Of a DNA stretch of 38,802 nucleotides, positions 1-9,123 are shown piece after piece. A program made the position numbers and the translations under genes. The notes beneath the pieces were generated by a model. It did no database searches, was not told the DNA's origin, and saw nothing but the letters and a program-made list of their open reading frames with translations. Each line of letters begins with the position of its first letter. Positions within the stretch are counted from its first letter, which is position 1. Origin of the DNA: Acidocella sp. (GTDB lineage: Bacteria; Pseudomonadota; Alphaproteobacteria; Acetobacterales; Acetobacteraceae); contig NZ_DAIEIF010000058.1 in the NCBI RefSeq assembly GCF_027352905.1, forward strand, positions 1 through 38,802. Reading direction: 5' to 3'.

Positions 1-160
1 ACATGCCGGAGCAGCCGCGCTTGCCCACCGAGATGCGCAGCAGCTTGCCCGCCTCGCCGCCCTCGTAAAGCTGGCGCAGGCGCTGGGCCGCGGCCTCGGT
101 CAGGGTCATCAGCGGCGGCAATTCGCGCTTCCTCAGCGCCGGGGTCTGGATATTCTCCAT
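1..160 (-). CDS. sufA: SufA/HesB-type A-type Fe-S carrier, N-terminal part (truncated by window edge)
   Basis: The first 53 codons are visible; the rest lies left of the window. The translation carries the A-type carrier hallmarks: an LTEAAAQRLRQL helix, then a strand LLRISV, then KRGCSGM, which holds the first of the three cysteines that bind the [Fe-S] cluster in this family. The C-terminal C-x-C pair is off the window. The ATG (complement of 158-160) has an AGGTGA ribosome binding site just upstream and starts 9 nt after the sufT stop, so it is the distal gene of the suf operon. Family role, from established knowledge: accepts clusters assembled on SufBCD and passes them to apoproteins. 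An ErpA/IscA-type assignment cannot be excluded from half a protein, but the operon position favours SufA. Confidence 0.85.
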   Translation of the reverse strand, partial: MENIQTPALRKRELPPLMTLTEAAAQRLRQLYEGGEAGKLLRISVGKRGCSGM

Positions 161-169
161 TTCGTCACC

Positions 170-643
170 TCAAAACATATTCAGCATCAGCCGGGCTTCC
201 TCGCTCATCCGGCTCGGGTCCCAGGGCGGGTCCCATACCGTATCGACGGTTACGTTCCCCACCCCCTCGAGCTGAGAGATGGCGTCGCGCACCATTTCCG
301 GCAATTCCTGGGCCGAGGGGCAGCCCGGCGCGGTCAGGGTCATTTCCACCCTCACATCGCCAGACTCGGCAATCTCGATCGCGTAGATCAGGCCCAGCTC
401 GTAAATATTCACCGGAATCTCCGGATCATAAACCGTGCAGATGGCGGTGATCACCGCCTCCTCGGAGAGGCGCGGGCTGGTCTCGCCCTCCGGCGTCCAG
501 CGGGTCACCGGCTGCATCGCCGGCGGCTCCATATCCGGCTTTGAATCAGCCATCGCCTCCTCCTCCGGCCGGGCGGGCGCCTCCAGGGCGGCGGCGCGGC
601 CGCCCAAACCAGGAATGATGCGGCGCAAAGCCTGCAAGCGCAT
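170..643 (-). CDS. sufT: SUF-associated DUF59/MIP18 protein (SufT-like)
   Basis: 157 aa. Residues from about 60 to the end form a DUF59/MIP18 domain: a DPEIPVNIYELGLIY segment, then the TAPGCPSAQ loop with the conserved cysteine, then VWDPPWDPSRMSEEAR, which closes these SUF-linked proteins. The first 55 or so residues are a low-complexity Ala/Pro/Glu-rich lead. Two starts are possible: the ATG at 643, preceded by a good GGAGGAGA site, and an in-frame ATG at 553 (MADSKPD), also preceded by a purine-rich GGAGGAGG run; the shorter form (127 aa) would be nearer the usual family length. The gene lies 36 nt after sufS and 9 nt before sufA, in the same operon. Family role: Fe-S cluster maturation or maintenance, with no known enzymatic activity. 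Confidence 0.85.
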   Translation of the reverse strand: MRLQALRRIIPGLGGRAAALEAPARPEEEAMADSKPDMEPPAMQPVTRWTPEGETSPRLSEEAVITAICTVYDPEIPVNIYELGLIYAIEIAESGDVRVEMTLTAPGCPSAQELPEMVRDAISQLEGVGNVTVDTVWDPPWDPSRMSEEARLMLNMF

Positions 644-679
644 GCGTGTCTCCTCCTGCCGGTATGTGCCGGGCGTGAT

Positions 680-1918
680 TCATGCGAGAATTTTCCTAAC
701 CATCTCCAGCCCGGCGGCGAGCGCGTCGATCTCCTCAGGCAGCGTGTAGACGCCAAAGGAGGCGCGGGCCGTGCTGGTCACCCCCAGCCGGCCCATCAAC
801 GGCTCGGCGCAATGCTGGCCGGCCCGCACGGCGATGCCCTGGCGGTCGAGGAGCGTGGCGATGTCATGGGCGTGCGCATCCTTCATCACGAAGGAGATCA
901 CCCCGCCCCGGTCCTGCGCCTGGCCAAGAACACGCAAACCCGGAATGCGGCTCAGCGCCGCCAGCGCGTGCTCGGTCAAGGCCCGCTCATGCGCGGCGAT
1001 GGCCGCGAAACCGATCCCGCGCACGTAATCGATCGCGGCGCCCAGCCCGATCGTCTCGATGATGGCGGGGGTTCCCGCCTCGAAACGCTGGGGCGGCTCC
1101 GCCCATGTCGATTTTTCATAAGAAACGCTGGCGATCATATCGCCCCCGCCCATGAAGGGCGGCATGGCCGCGAGAATCTCCCGCCTGGCATAGAGCACGC
1201 CGATGCCGGTGGGGCCGTACAGCTTATGGCCGGAGAAGACATAGAAATCGGCGCCGATCTCCCGCACGTCCACCGCGCGGTGGACGATGGCCTGGGCGCC
1301 GTCCAGCAGTAGCCGGGCGCCGCGCGCATGGGCGAATTCCGCGAGCCGCTCCACTGGCGTATAGGTGCCGAGCACATTGGACATATGGGTGACGGCCAGC
1401 AGCTTCACCCGCCCATCGGCGAACACCTCCTCCAGCGAATCCCAATCCAACTCGCCGGATTCGGTGATCCTGACGACGCGCAAAGCCGTGCCATGCGCGT
1501 CGCGCAGCATCTGCCAGGGCACGAGATTAGCGTGATGCTCCATCTCCGAGACCGCCACCGCATCGCCGGGCTTGAGCGCGCTGCGCCCCCAGCTATGGGC
1601 GACGAGATTGATCCCCTCGGTCGCGTTGCGGGTGAAGACGATCTCCTCGCGGCTCTCCGCGTTGATGAAATCCGCGACCTTGTCACGCACCGCCTCATAG
1701 GCTTCCGAGGTTTTCTCGGAAAGGTAATAGAGGCCGCGATGCACATTGGCGTATTGCTCGGCCATCACGAAGCGCATGGCCTCGATCACCGGCTCCGGTT
1801 TCTGGGCCGAGGCGCCCGAATCGAGAAACACCAGCGGCCTTCCATGCACCTTCTGGGCGAGGATGGGAAAATCCCGGCGGATGGCGTGGATGTCGAGCGG
1901 ATGAAGCGTGGCGCTCAT
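680..1918 (-). CDS. sufS: SufS cysteine desulfurase
   Basis: 412 aa class V PLP aminotransferase fold, group II desulfurase. The PLP lysine is K232 in SGHKLYGPTG. The persulfide cysteine is C370 in RAGQHCAEPL, followed by the TSTARASFGVY segment typical of SufS rather than IscS. It takes sulfur from L-cysteine for cluster assembly on SufBCD. I chose the ATG at 1918 (MSATLHPLD), not an in-frame start 39 nt further upstream: it has a GGAGGCGG site and gives the common ATGA overlap with the sufD stop. No sufE or sufU gene lies between sufS and sufT or elsewhere in this operon, so the sulfur-transfer partner must be encoded elsewhere. Confidence 0.95.
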   Translation of the reverse strand: MSATLHPLDIHAIRRDFPILAQKVHGRPLVFLDSGASAQKPEPVIEAMRFVMAEQYANVHRGLYYLSEKTSEAYEAVRDKVADFINAESREEIVFTRNATEGINLVAHSWGRSALKPGDAVAVSEMEHHANLVPWQMLRDAHGTALRVVRITESGELDWDSLEEVFADGRVKLLAVTHMSNVLGTYTPVERLAEFAHARGARLLLDGAQAIVHRAVDVREIGADFYVFSGHKLYGPTGIGVLYARREILAAMPPFMGGGDMIASVSYEKSTWAEPPQRFEAGTPAIIETIGLGAAIDYVRGIGFAAIAAHERALTEHALAALSRIPGLRVLGQAQDRGGVISFVMKDAHAHDIATLLDRQGIAVRAGQHCAEPLMGRLGVTSTARASFGVYTLPEEIDALAAGLEMVRKILA

Positions 1919-3021
1919 CGCCGCCTCCACCAGCGTTCCAGCGCCGCCTCGAACCATTCGCGCGAGGCGTCATGCGTCACCGGCTCCAGCGCCTCCTCCA
2001 AAAAGGCGCGGATGAGCATCTGCCGCGCCGCGGCCTCGGGAATCCCCCGGGCGCGCAGATAAAAAAGCTGCTCCGCATCCAGCGCGCCGAGGGTGGCGCC
2101 ATGGCTGCATTTCACGTCATCGGCGAAGATCTGCAGTTCCGGCTTGATGTCCATCTCCGCGCCTTGCGAAAGCAACAGCGCCTGGCTCATCTGGTAGCCA
2201 TCGGTTTTCTGGGCCACCCGGTCCACCTCGATCCGCCCTTGGAACACGCCATGCGCATGCCCGGCGAGCACGGATTTCACCGTCTGGCGGGAAGGGCAAT
2301 CCGGCGCCTTGTGGCGGATGGCGGTGGTGAAATCGCCGTGCTGCGCGCCATCCAGCAGCTGGGCGGAATTGAGATGGGCGGTCGCCGCCGGGCCGAGCAG
2401 ATTGGCCTCGATCTCGGTGCGGGAGAGGCGCGCGCCGAGGGTGAGGGTGAAATGCTCATACGCCGCCCCCGCCCGCGCATCGGCGCGGAGGGTGGCGGTA
2501 TGGAACGCCTCGCCGCTCTCGCGCTGCAGGCGGAAATGCTGGAGCCTCGCCCCCTCGGCCAGCGCGATGTCGAACACCGCGTTGTGCCAGTACACACCCT
2601 CGCCCTCGGCTAATTCCACCAGAGTGAGCCGCGCCCCAGCACCCAGCCGGATGCGGTGGCGGAGGTGAAAGGCAAAGGGCTGCGGCCCTGCGGCCTGGGA
2701 CACCAGCAAAATCTCCCCGGCCTGCGCGCCGGCGGGAATGTCGAGGTTGATCCCGTCCCGCGTTTCCGCGGCGTTGATCTGGGCGAGCGGCTGCTGCTCC
2801 GCCTCCGCCGCTACCGGGGCAAGGAAGGGCCGGGCATAGGCCAGGCGGGCGGAGAGCGCCGCGTTCAGCGTCCCGTTCAAAAAAACCAGACGGGGAAAGG
2901 GCAGGCCGGGCAAGTCCGGCGCCGCCATGGCGGCGGGCGGCGGGGCGAAGCTGATGGCGGCGAGCGGGCGCAGATCCGTATAATGCCAGGCCTCCAGCTT
3001 GCGTGTGGGCAGCGCCGTCAT
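1915..3021 (-). CDS. sufD: SufD, Fe-S scaffold component
   Basis: 368 aa. The C-terminal beta-helix region carries ADDVKCSHGATLGALD and DAEQLFYLRARGI, the signature shared by SufB and SufD; the histidine of CSHGAT corresponds to the residue implicated in cluster formation at the SufB-SufD interface in E. coli. The N-terminal half is the divergent SufD type (KLEAWHYTDLRPL at the start). The chosen ATG at 3021 is one nucleotide after the sufC stop; a longer open frame continues upstream but only through sufC in another frame. The protein forms the SufBC2D complex. The 3-prime end overlaps sufS by 4 nt. Confidence 0.93.
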   Translation of the reverse strand: MTALPTRKLEAWHYTDLRPLAAISFAPPPAAMAAPDLPGLPFPRLVFLNGTLNAALSARLAYARPFLAPVAAEAEQQPLAQINAAETRDGINLDIPAGAQAGEILLVSQAAGPQPFAFHLRHRIRLGAGARLTLVELAEGEGVYWHNAVFDIALAEGARLQHFRLQRESGEAFHTATLRADARAGAAYEHFTLTLGARLSRTEIEANLLGPAATAHLNSAQLLDGAQHGDFTTAIRHKAPDCPSRQTVKSVLAGHAHGVFQGRIEVDRVAQKTDGYQMSQALLLSQGAEMDIKPELQIFADDVKCSHGATLGALDAEQLFYLRARGIPEAAARQMLIRAFLEEALEPVTHDASREWFEAALERWWRRR

Positions 3022-3022
3022 G

Positions 3023-3765
<743 letters not shown>

Positions 3766-3766
<1 letters not shown>

Positions 3767-5211
3767 CAACCCACCGAACCTTCCAGTGAAACAGCCAGGA
3801 GCTTCTGCGCCTCGACGGCGAACTCCATCGGTAATTCCTTCAACACCTCACGGCAGAAGCCGTTGACGATCAGCCCCACCGCATCCTCTTCCGAAAGACC
3901 GCGCGAGCGGCAATAAAAAAGCTGATCCTCGGCGATCTTGGAGGTGGTGGCCTCATGCTCCACCTTGGCCGAGGCGTTGCGGCTCTCGATATAGGGCACG
4001 GTATGCGCGCCGCACTCGTTGCCGATCAGCAGCGAATCGCATTGGGTGAAATTGCGCGCGCCGGCGGCGCCGGGCAGAATTTTCACCAGCCCGCGATAGG
4101 TGTTGTTCGAGCGGCCGGCGGAAATGCCCTTGGAGACGATCGTGCTCGTGGTGTTGCGGCCGATATGGATCATCTTGGTGCCGGTATCGGCCTGCTGATG
4201 ATGATTGGTGACCGCGACGGAATAGAACTCGCCCACCGAGCCCTCGCCCTGAAGAATGCAGGAGGGATATTTCCAGGTGATCGCCGAGCCGGTTTCCACC
4301 TGCGTCCAGGAGATTTTGGAATTGCGCCCCCGGCAGGCGCCCCGCTTGGTGACGAAGTTGTAAATCCCGCCCCTGCCCTCGGCATCGCCGGGATACCAGT
4401 TCTGCACCGTCGAATATTTGATCTTGGCCTCATCCAGCGCCACCAGCTCCACCACCGCCGCGTGCAGCTGGTTCTCATCGCGCATCGGCGCGGTGCAACC
4501 CTCCAGGTAAGAGACGGAGGCGCCCTCCTCGGCGATGATCAGCGTGTGCTCGAACTGGCCGGTATTGCGCGCGTTGATGCGGAAATAGGTTGAAAGCTCC
4601 ATCGGGCAGCGCACTCCCTTGGGCACGAAGACGAAGCTGCCATCGGAGAACACGGCCGAGTTGAGCGCGGCGAAATAATTATCGCCCGCCGGCACCACGG
4701 ACCCCAGATAGGCCCGCACCAGCTCAGGGTGCTCGCGCACCGCCTCGGAAATCGGGCAGAAGATCACCCCGGCCTTGGCCAGCGTCTCGCGGAAGGTGGT
4801 GGCGACGGAGACGGAATCGAACACCGCGTCCACCGCCACCCCCGCCAGGGCGGCGCGCTCATTGAGCGGTATGCCGAGCTTCTCGTAGGTCTTCAGCAAT
4901 TCCGGGTCCACCTCGTCCAGCGATTTCGGCGCGGGCTTGGCCGGGGCGGCGTAGTAATAGAGGGATTGATAATCGATGGGCGGATGCTGGATGCGCGCCC
5001 AATGCGGCTCCTCCATCCGCAGCCAGGCCTCATAGGCTTTCAGCCGCCACGCCAGCAGCCAGTCCGGCTCGCCCTTCTTCGCGGAAATCAGCCGCACGAT
5101 ATCGGCCGACAAGCCGCGCGGAAACGCCTCCATCGGAATATCGGTGGTGAACCCGTATTTATATTTGCGGTCGGCCAGTTCCTGGATGGCGGTTTCGGTG
5201 GTGGTGGACAT
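3766..5211 (-). CDS. sufB: SufB, Fe-S cluster scaffold
   Basis: 481 aa, usual SufB length. Visible hallmarks are [25 protein letters not shown], given here as the region complementing about 4270-4350, the [15 protein letters not shown] segment holding the cysteine equivalent to E. coli SufB Cys405, the EHEATTSKI motif, and the C-terminal [18 protein letters not shown]. It is the scaffold on which the nascent cluster is built, using sulfur from SufS and acting with SufC and SufD. The ATG at 5211 overlaps the stop of the Rrf2 regulator gene as TGATG, so translation of regulator, sufB and sufC is probably coupled. Confidence 0.96.
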
Positions 5212-5663
5212 CAGGCAACCTCATTGATTGTCGGGGCCGGCACGCGCAAACCCGGCGGCAGGGAGGCCACCGCCATGTCGGCCAAAGTGATATGGGACAG
5301 CGCCTCACGAATGGCGTTGTTCACCGGATCCCAGCGCCCCGCCACCGGGCACAGCGTCTGGCTCTCGCAGGCGGCCGCCGCGCCCTCCACGCAGGAGGTC
5401 AGGACGATCGGCCCGTCTATGGCGGCCACCACCTCGGCGATCGCGATATCCGCCAGCGGCTTGCCCAGGCGGTACCCGCCGCGCGCGCCGCGCGTGGAAA
5501 TGACGAGCCCGCGCCCGGCCAGAGTTTTCAGCACCTTGGCCACGGTGGGCTCCGGCACCCCGATGCCGCCGGCGATGCCCGCGGAGGTGGCGACGCCATC
5601 CGACTGGCCCAGACGCACCAGCGCGGCGACGGCGTAATCGGTCAGGCGGGAAAGCTTCAACAT
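5211..5663 (-). CDS. Rrf2/IscR-family regulator of the suf operon
   Basis: 150 aa. The N-terminal winged helix is recognisable: [15 protein letters not shown], then a recognition region around [13 protein letters not shown] and a wing [11 protein letters not shown]. Three cysteines, C91, C99 and C105, in the order seen in Fe-S-sensing Rrf2 proteins, are expected to ligate a [2Fe-2S] or similar cluster. It is the first gene of the suf operon and a perfect inverted repeat lies 16 nt upstream of its ATG, so autoregulation in response to Fe-S status is the natural reading. The closest named type is the SUF-system regulator group (related to IscR). The ATG at 5663 has only a weak ribosome binding site. 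Confidence 0.9.
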   Translation of the reverse strand: MLKLSRLTDYAVAALVRLGQSDGVATSAGIAGGIGVPEPTVAKVLKTLAGRGLVISTRGARGGYRLGKPLADIAIAEVVAAIDGPIVLTSCVEGAAAACESQTLCPVAGRWDPVNNAIREALSHITLADMAVASLPPGLRVPAPTINEVA

Positions 5664-5678
5664 GACGGCCCCATTAAA

Positions 5679-5695
5679 AGGACTTGGCTAGTCCT
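5679..5695. promoter_or_regulatory. Candidate IscR/Rrf2 operator
   Basis: A perfect inverted repeat, AGGACT-TGGCT-AGTCCT, lies just upstream of the Rrf2 regulator. Its core GACT-N5-AGTC has the same half-sites and spacing as the core of the E. coli IscR type 1 site. A TTGACG on the minus strand (complement of 5725-5730) could be a -35 element, but no convincing -10 follows. Seen: palindrome and position. Inferred: that the encoded regulator binds it. Confidence 0.7.
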
Positions 5696-5773
5696 GATTA
5701 CCAGATGGGCCATCGGGCGGGACTCGTCAAGCGCGCCGCGCGCCCCATGCCGGTGATTGCCGCAAGGCTGGTC

Positions 5774-6400
5774 TCAGCCCAGCCGGGCGATCACCTCCGG
5801 CAATTCCTCGGGCCGCTCCGCCCGCGCCTCTCCCTCGGCCTCGCCATAGCCCCAGGCGCAGAAGACGCCCGGCAGGCGCAGCCCCGCCGCGGCTTTCATG
5901 TCGTTGGCGTGGTCCCCGGCCATGATGGCGTCCGTCACCTCCAGGGCGCTGAGCGCGGCGGCGAGATGGCGCGGGTCAGGCTTGCGGTAGGGGGTGGCGT
6001 CACCGCCCACCACCGCGTTGAAGAAGCGCGAGAGCCTCAGAATCTCCAGCACCTCCGCCGCGGCGCGGCTGGATTTATTGGTGCACACGGCAAGCGGCCG
6101 CGCATCATCCCGCAGCCGCTCCAAGGCCGGGACGATGCCCTCATAGGGTTTGGTATGCACGACCGGGTGGGCGGCGTAATCCGCCATGAAGGCGGCGAGC
6201 CGCTCCTGCGTCGCCGCCTCGCCCCGGGCGGCGAAGGCGCGTTCCACCAGAACTTTCGCGCCATCGCCGATCATCGGCAGGACCTGCTCCATACGCAGCG
6301 GCGCGAGGCCGTTGGCCGCCAGCACCCGGTTGAGGCTGGCGGCGATGTCGGGCGCCGAATCGATCAGCGTGCCGTCGAGGTCGAAGATCACCGCGCGCAT
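5774..6400 (-). CDS. gph: HAD-family phosphatase, phosphoglycolate phosphatase-like
   Basis: 208 aa. HAD motif I FDLDGTLIDS sits at residues 6-15, with nucleophile D8 and general acid D10. Motif II is in VCTNKSSRAAAEVL; motifs III and IV are YRKPDPRHL and IMAGDHANDMKAA. The cap between motifs I and II is alpha-helical, as in the Gph/PGP group. Expected reaction: dephosphorylation of 2-phosphoglycolate, a product of 3-prime phosphoglycolate DNA ends and oxygenase side reactions. Substrate is inferred from family resemblance. The ATG at 6400 directly precedes the nucleophile loop, so it cannot start later; an upstream extension is open but reads through the divergent glmS region. Divergent from glmS across 96 nt. 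Confidence 0.82.
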   Translation of the reverse strand: MRAVIFDLDGTLIDSAPDIAASLNRVLAANGLAPLRMEQVLPMIGDGAKVLVERAFAARGEAATQERLAAFMADYAAHPVVHTKPYEGIVPALERLRDDARPLAVCTNKSSRAAAEVLEILRLSRFFNAVVGGDATPYRKPDPRHLAAALSALEVTDAIMAGDHANDMKAAAGLRLPGVFCAWGYGEAEGEARAERPEELPEVIARLG

Positions 6401-6496
6401 GACATACTCCGTCGCATGATGTGAATGCCGGTCCTTTGACATAGGAGGGCGGCGGGGGCTACCGCAGGGCCCGGTTTTGAGGCGGAGGGTTGGCTG

Positions 6497-8314
6497 ATGT
6501 GCGGAATCGTCGGGGTCGTGGGCCAGGCTCAGGCCGCGCCGCTGCTGCTGGGCGGGCTGCAGCGGCTGGAATACCGGGGCTATGATTCGGCCGGCATCGC
6601 CACCCTGGTCAACGGGCGCATCGAGCGGCGGCGGGCGGAGGGCAAGCTGAAAAACCTCGCCGCCGTGCTGGAGCGCCAGCCTTTGCCGGGCACCACCGGC
6701 ATCGGCCATACCCGCTGGGCCACCCATGGCGCCCCCACCGAGACCAATGCCCACCCCCACGCCACCAGTCGGGTCGCGGTGGTGCATAACGGTATCATCG
6801 AGAACCATCTGGAGCTGCGCGCCGAGCTGGAGGGCAAGGGACAGGTTTTTTCCACCGAGACGGATACCGAGGTCGTGGTCCAGCTTCTTGATTGCCTGCT
6901 GGCGCAGGGCCTGCCTCCCGCCGAGGCGGCCGCGCGCGCCCTGGCCCGGCTGGAAGGCGCCTACGCGCTGGCGATGATCTTCGCCGGACATCCGGAGCTG
7001 CTCATCGGCGCGCAGCGCGGCGCGCCCCTCGCGGTGGGGTATGGGGCGGAGGAGATGTATCTCGGCTCCGACGCCCTCGCTTTGGCGCCGCTGACCCGCG
7101 AACTCGCTTATCTGGAAGACGGCGACCGGGTGACGCTCACCCGCGCCGGCGCCGTCTTCCACGACAAGACCGGCGCCGAGGTGTCACGGCCGAAAAAACT
7201 CACCGCCCTGACCGGCGCCGCGATCGGCAAGGGCAATTTCCGCCATTTCATGGAAAAGGAACTGCACGAGCACCCGGTGGTGATCGGCGACGTGCTGCAC
7301 CGGATGCTGGAAGGCGAGTCACCCCGCCTGCCCGCCCTGCCCTTCGACCTCGCCGCGCTGCCCCGCATCACCGTGAGCGCGTGCGGCTCGGCCTTCTACG
7401 CCGGCCTTACCGCCAAATTCTGGCTGGAAACTCTCGCCCGCGTGCCGGTGGACGCGGATGTCGCCAGCGAATTCCGCTACCGCGCCCCGCCGCTCACGCC
7501 CGGCGGGCTCGGCCTGCTCGTCAGCCAGAGCGGCGAGACCGCCGACACGCTGGCCGCGTTGCGCTATTTGAAGGCGCAAGGGCAGCATGTCCTCTCCGTG
7601 CTGAACGTGCCGGAAAGCACCATGGCGCGCGAGAGCGACGCGATCCTGGAAACCATCGCCGGGCCGGAGATCGGGGTCGCCAGCACCAAGGCCTTCACCG
7701 CCCAGCTCACCGTGCTGGCGGTGTTCACCCTGGCTCTCGCGCGCGCCAAGGCCGCGCTGCCAGCGCAAGAGGCGGCCCGGCTGGCATCGGCGCTATTGGA
7801 GCTTCCCTCCAAGGCGGCCGAAATCCTCGGCCACGATGCGCCCATCAAGCGCCTGGCCGCGCGCATCGCCGAGGCGCGGGACGTGCTCTATCTCGGGCGC
7901 GGCGCCTGCTTTCCCATCGCCCTGGAAGGGGCGCTCAAGCTGAAGGAGATCTCCTACATCCACGCCGAGGGTTACGCGGCGGGCGAAATGAAGCATGGGC
8001 CGATCGCGCTCATCGACAAAAGCGTGCCGGTGATCGCCATCTGCCCCTCCGGGCCGCTTTTCGAGAAAACCGCCTCAAACCTCCAGGAGGCGGCGGCGCG
8101 GGGCGGGCAAATCATCGTCCTCTCCGACGAGGAGGGCGCGTCGAGGCTGGCCGCCATCGCCGCCGAGACGATTGCGCTGCCCGCCATCGACCCATTCGCC
8201 GCGCCGATCCTGCATGCCATTCCCGTGCAGATGCTGGCCTATCATGTCGCGGTGATGAAGGGCACGGATGTGGATCAGCCCCGCAATCTCGCCAAATCCG
8301 TCACGGTCGAATAA
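6497..8314 (+). CDS. glmS: Glutamine--fructose-6-phosphate aminotransferase (isomerizing)
   Basis: 605 aa. It begins MCGIVGVVG, so Cys2 is exposed as the N-terminal nucleophile of the class II glutamine amidotransferase domain (about residues 2-220; HTRWATHG and HNGIIENH are present). Two SIS sugar-isomerase domains follow (about 285-420 and 455-590), and the protein ends DQPRNLAKSVTVE, the standard GlmS tail. It makes glucosamine-6-phosphate for peptidoglycan and LPS. GGAGGG at 6484-6489 is well placed for the ATG. A perfect TTGACA (6436-6441) lies upstream but the -10 (TACCGC) is poor. No glmS ribozyme is seen in the 96-nt leader, which is too short for one. Confidence 0.97.
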   Translation: MCGIVGVVGQAQAAPLLLGGLQRLEYRGYDSAGIATLVNGRIERRRAEGKLKNLAAVLERQPLPGTTGIGHTRWATHGAPTETNAHPHATSRVAVVHNGIIENHLELRAELEGKGQVFSTETDTEVVVQLLDCLLAQGLPPAEAAARALARLEGAYALAMIFAGHPELLIGAQRGAPLAVGYGAEEMYLGSDALALAPLTRELAYLEDGDRVTLTRAGAVFHDKTGAEVSRPKKLTALTGAAIGKGNFRHFMEKELHEHPVVIGDVLHRMLEGESPRLPALPFDLAALPRITVSACGSAFYAGLTAKFWLETLARVPVDADVASEFRYRAPPLTPGGLGLLVSQSGETADTLAALRYLKAQGQHVLSVLNVPESTMARESDAILETIAGPEIGVASTKAFTAQLTVLAVFTLALARAKAALPAQEAARLASALLELPSKAAEILGHDAPIKRLAARIAEARDVLYLGRGACFPIALEGALKLKEISYIHAEGYAAGEMKHGPIALIDKSVPVIAICPSGPLFEKTASNLQEAAARGGQIIVLSDEEGASRLAAIAAETIALPAIDPFAAPILHAIPVQMLAYHVAVMKGTDVDQPRNLAKSVTVE

Positions 8315-8415
8315 TCCGCGCGGCATAATTTTTGGCAAGATTGATCATTTCAGATTGTGGATCAGGAAAACCTGCCGCTAATCTTTTCAAGTCCGAGACG
8401 GAAAGGGGCGGAAAC

Positions 8416-8628
8416 ATGCGCGACATTCAGGTCCACCCTTGTCAATCCCCGGCTTTGGCCCGCGCCAGAGCCGCCAGCCCCGCCCAGGAGCGGTTTTACA
8501 TCGAGGATGGCTGGGTGTTTCGCGAGCATCACGGCCATTACGTGGAATGTCTGTGCCGGAGCGAGGACATAACCCAGCTTCCCCTCACGGAAAAAACCCT
8601 CCCGCCCGGCGTGCCCGCCCTGGCCTGA
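8416..8628 (+). CDS. Small protein of unknown function (70 aa)
   Basis: I do not recognise a family. The product is a soluble-looking 70-residue protein with a short basic Ala/Arg-rich N-terminal part and a compact central stretch rich in aromatic and charged residues (FYIEDGWVFREHHGHY, then VECLCRSEDI). No signal peptide or membrane segment is seen. The ATG at 8416 has a purine-rich AAGGGGCGG site and is preferred to an in-frame start at 8332, because the upstream codons look non-coding. It follows glmS by 101 nt on the same strand. The two cysteines (C-x-C) and the histidines near the middle could bind metal, but this is speculation. Confidence 0.55.
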   Translation: MRDIQVHPCQSPALARARAASPAQERFYIEDGWVFREHHGHYVECLCRSEDITQLPLTEKTLPPGVPALA

Positions 8629-8634
8629 GCGCTA

Positions 8635-8691
8635 GAGCGATACTCATATGATTTGAGCGACAGGCTTCAAATTATATGATTGAAATTGCTC
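8635..8691. repeat. AT-rich imperfect inverted repeat (REP/MITE-like or hairpin)
   Basis: Left arm 8635-8658 and right arm 8664-8691 are imperfect reverse complements around a 5-nt loop (8659-8663). Both arms share a CATAT(G/A)ATTTGA core, and the outer ends are GAGC and GCTC. The element is strikingly AT-rich for this genome and sits just after the stop of the 70-aa gene, between it and a convergent gene. It may be a copy of a dispersed intergenic repeat or act as a transcript-end hairpin; no T-tract follows. Confidence 0.55.
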
Positions 8692-8725
8692 GCTAAAATA
8701 AGATTCTTCCTTCAACGGAGACCCT

Positions 8726-9037
8726 CTATTGCCCCCTCACCTCCTTGGTGGTGCCGCCCGGTCCGGCGATGGGTATGGGCGAGCCGATGGTCGGCTGCGG
8801 ATGGAGAGCGATCTGGGGCAGGGTGGGCTGGTTTGCCCAGACGGCGCTGCTGCCATTGGGCTGGCGCTTCACCTTGGGCGGCGGCTTGGGCGCGCCCGGC
8901 GGAGGTTTGGCCACGCCCGGCGTGACCACGGAGCTATTGGGGTCGGCCGGGCTGGCATTGCCGCCGGCGTCGCTTTGCGCCAGCGCCGGACCAAGCCAGC
9001 CCGCCGCCAGAATCATTCCCATCCAAAACCGGTTCAT
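8726..9037 (-). CDS. Small exported proline-rich protein, unknown function
   Basis: 103 aa. The N-terminus is a clear Sec signal peptide: MNRFW, hydrophobic core MILAAGWLGPA, and a likely cleavage site after ALA or ALAQ at about residue 20-21. The mature part, about 80 residues, is Pro/Gly/Lys-rich (KPPPGAPKPPPKVKRQ) and ends in another Pro-rich stretch. No cysteine is present, so it is not a lipoprotein. The start is strongly supported by a TAAGGAGG site. No family recognised; it is probably a short, disordered periplasmic protein. It lies downstream of the ABC ATPase on the same strand with an 86-nt gap. Confidence 0.7.
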   Translation of the reverse strand: MNRFWMGMILAAGWLGPALAQSDAGGNASPADPNSSVVTPGVAKPPPGAPKPPPKVKRQPNGSSAVWANQPTLPQIALHPQPTIGSPIPIAGPGGTTKEVRGQ

Positions 9038-9123
9038 GCCCGCCTCCTTATTGCGTTCTTTTTACATATTGGCATGCGGGCCGCGGATTGGATATCTCGC
9101 CGCCGGGAGGCAGGGTGGCTTTT

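Noticed and set aside
6401-7162. Long upstream extension of the gph frame
   Set aside because: It reads antisense through glmS; the HAD nucleophile loop begins right after the ATG at 6400.
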